Assembly: GCA_019915135.1 (NCBI GenBank)
Contig: JAHLMK010000001.1
Location: 4,650,001-4,714,000 of the forward strand
From: Strobilurus pachycystidiatus
Lineage: Eukaryota; Basidiomycota; Agaricomycetes; Agaricales; Physalacriaceae
Length of the DNA stretch: 64,000 nucleotides
Reading direction: 5' to 3'
Shown here: piece after piece, positions 63,800 to 64,000 of the stretch
Position numbering within the stretch: position 1 is the first letter of the stretch
How the letters are laid out: every line of letters starts with the position of its first letter
The notes under the pieces: model-generated
What the model was told of the DNA's origin: nothing
Databases searched by the model: none
The model's input: only the letters and a program-made list of their open reading frames with translations
Program-made: the position numbers and the translations under genes

Positions 63800-64000
63800 C
63801 GAAATGCGACGGACGTCTACCTAGAATATTCAATCATTGCTCCTCTTCGTAACGACGATTCACTTCAGAGAATATAAGATCCACATTTGTCTGTACATAC
63901 ATACCACAAGTCAAAACTTTTCTTTGTTATGAATTCAGAGGCTCGAAACTCCGAAGAATATTTGAGTCTGACATAGTGAGTCTGCACCGGTAGGAGAAGA
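63800..64000. other. 3' flank, nothing recognised
   Basis: AT-rich sequence after the stop at 63799; no repeat or gene seen. Confidence 0.4.

Overview
The window looks like nuclear DNA of a mushroom-forming basidiomycete (Agaricomycetes). Genes have many introns of about 45-70 bases with GT...AG ends. Both strands carry protein families typical of these fungi: Plavaka/Tnp2-like transposases, a KDZ-associated CxC5/CxC6 protein, F-box proteins, a MYND-finger protein, RNase H1 N-domain proteins and a chromodomain Ty3/Gypsy retrotransposon. There are no prokaryotic features. It is a repeat-rich accessory region where intact-looking lineage-specific genes sit among decayed ones.

Layout. 0-12 kb is mostly decayed: the left copy of a 0.5-kb inverted repeat (391-893), a degenerate Rae1/Gle2-like WD40 gene, a single-pass membrane protein gene with a tandemly duplicated exon (4.1-5.5 kb), broken coiled-coil genes and a fragment of an LRR-type gene. 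12.8-14.3 kb holds a nuclear-type protein gene. 14.4-17.4 kb holds a Plavaka-type transposase gene with a nonsense codon and a frameshift, head-to-head with a Cys-rich/low-complexity protein gene (17.7-20.1 kb). A Maf-family fragment follows, then a KDZ-type CxC5-CxC6 transposase-related gene (20.9-23.0 kb), an orphan zinc-knuckle exon (23.4 kb), a small unknown gene and an intact MYND gene (25.3-27.3 kb).

The core is a three-level nest. A second Plavaka-type transposase gene (28.2-40.8 kb, minus strand) is split by an 8,208-bp chromodomain Ty3/Gypsy element (29608-37815; 419-bp LTRs; perfect 5-bp target duplication GGTAC). That element's pol is split between protease and reverse transcriptase by a 2,221-bp element with 226-bp LTRs that encodes only a Gag-like protein (33284-35504; 4-bp duplication CCAG). 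Conceptually removing each insertion rejoins the interrupted reading frame, and LTR divergence is low (3/419 and 1/226), so both insertions are recent. The Gypsy element shows signs of Tf1/sushi-type self-priming and a possible -1 frameshift signal at the gag-pol junction.

41-64 kb carries a short unknown gene, an intact seven-exon gene with an HxD...H pattern suggesting a 2-oxoglutarate/Fe(II) dioxygenase fold (43.9-46.0 kb), LRR and F-box genes, the right copy of the inverted repeat (52141-52639), a tRNA-derived SINE-like sequence with foldback repeats, and a run of small multi-exon genes (54.2-63.8 kb). The run includes a protein with two RNase H1 N-type domains and three related genes sharing a helical motif of about 60 residues. 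The neighbourhood of KDZ/Plavaka elements and a possible dioxygenase recalls the published link between fungal TET/JBP genes and KDZ transposons; here that link is a hypothesis.
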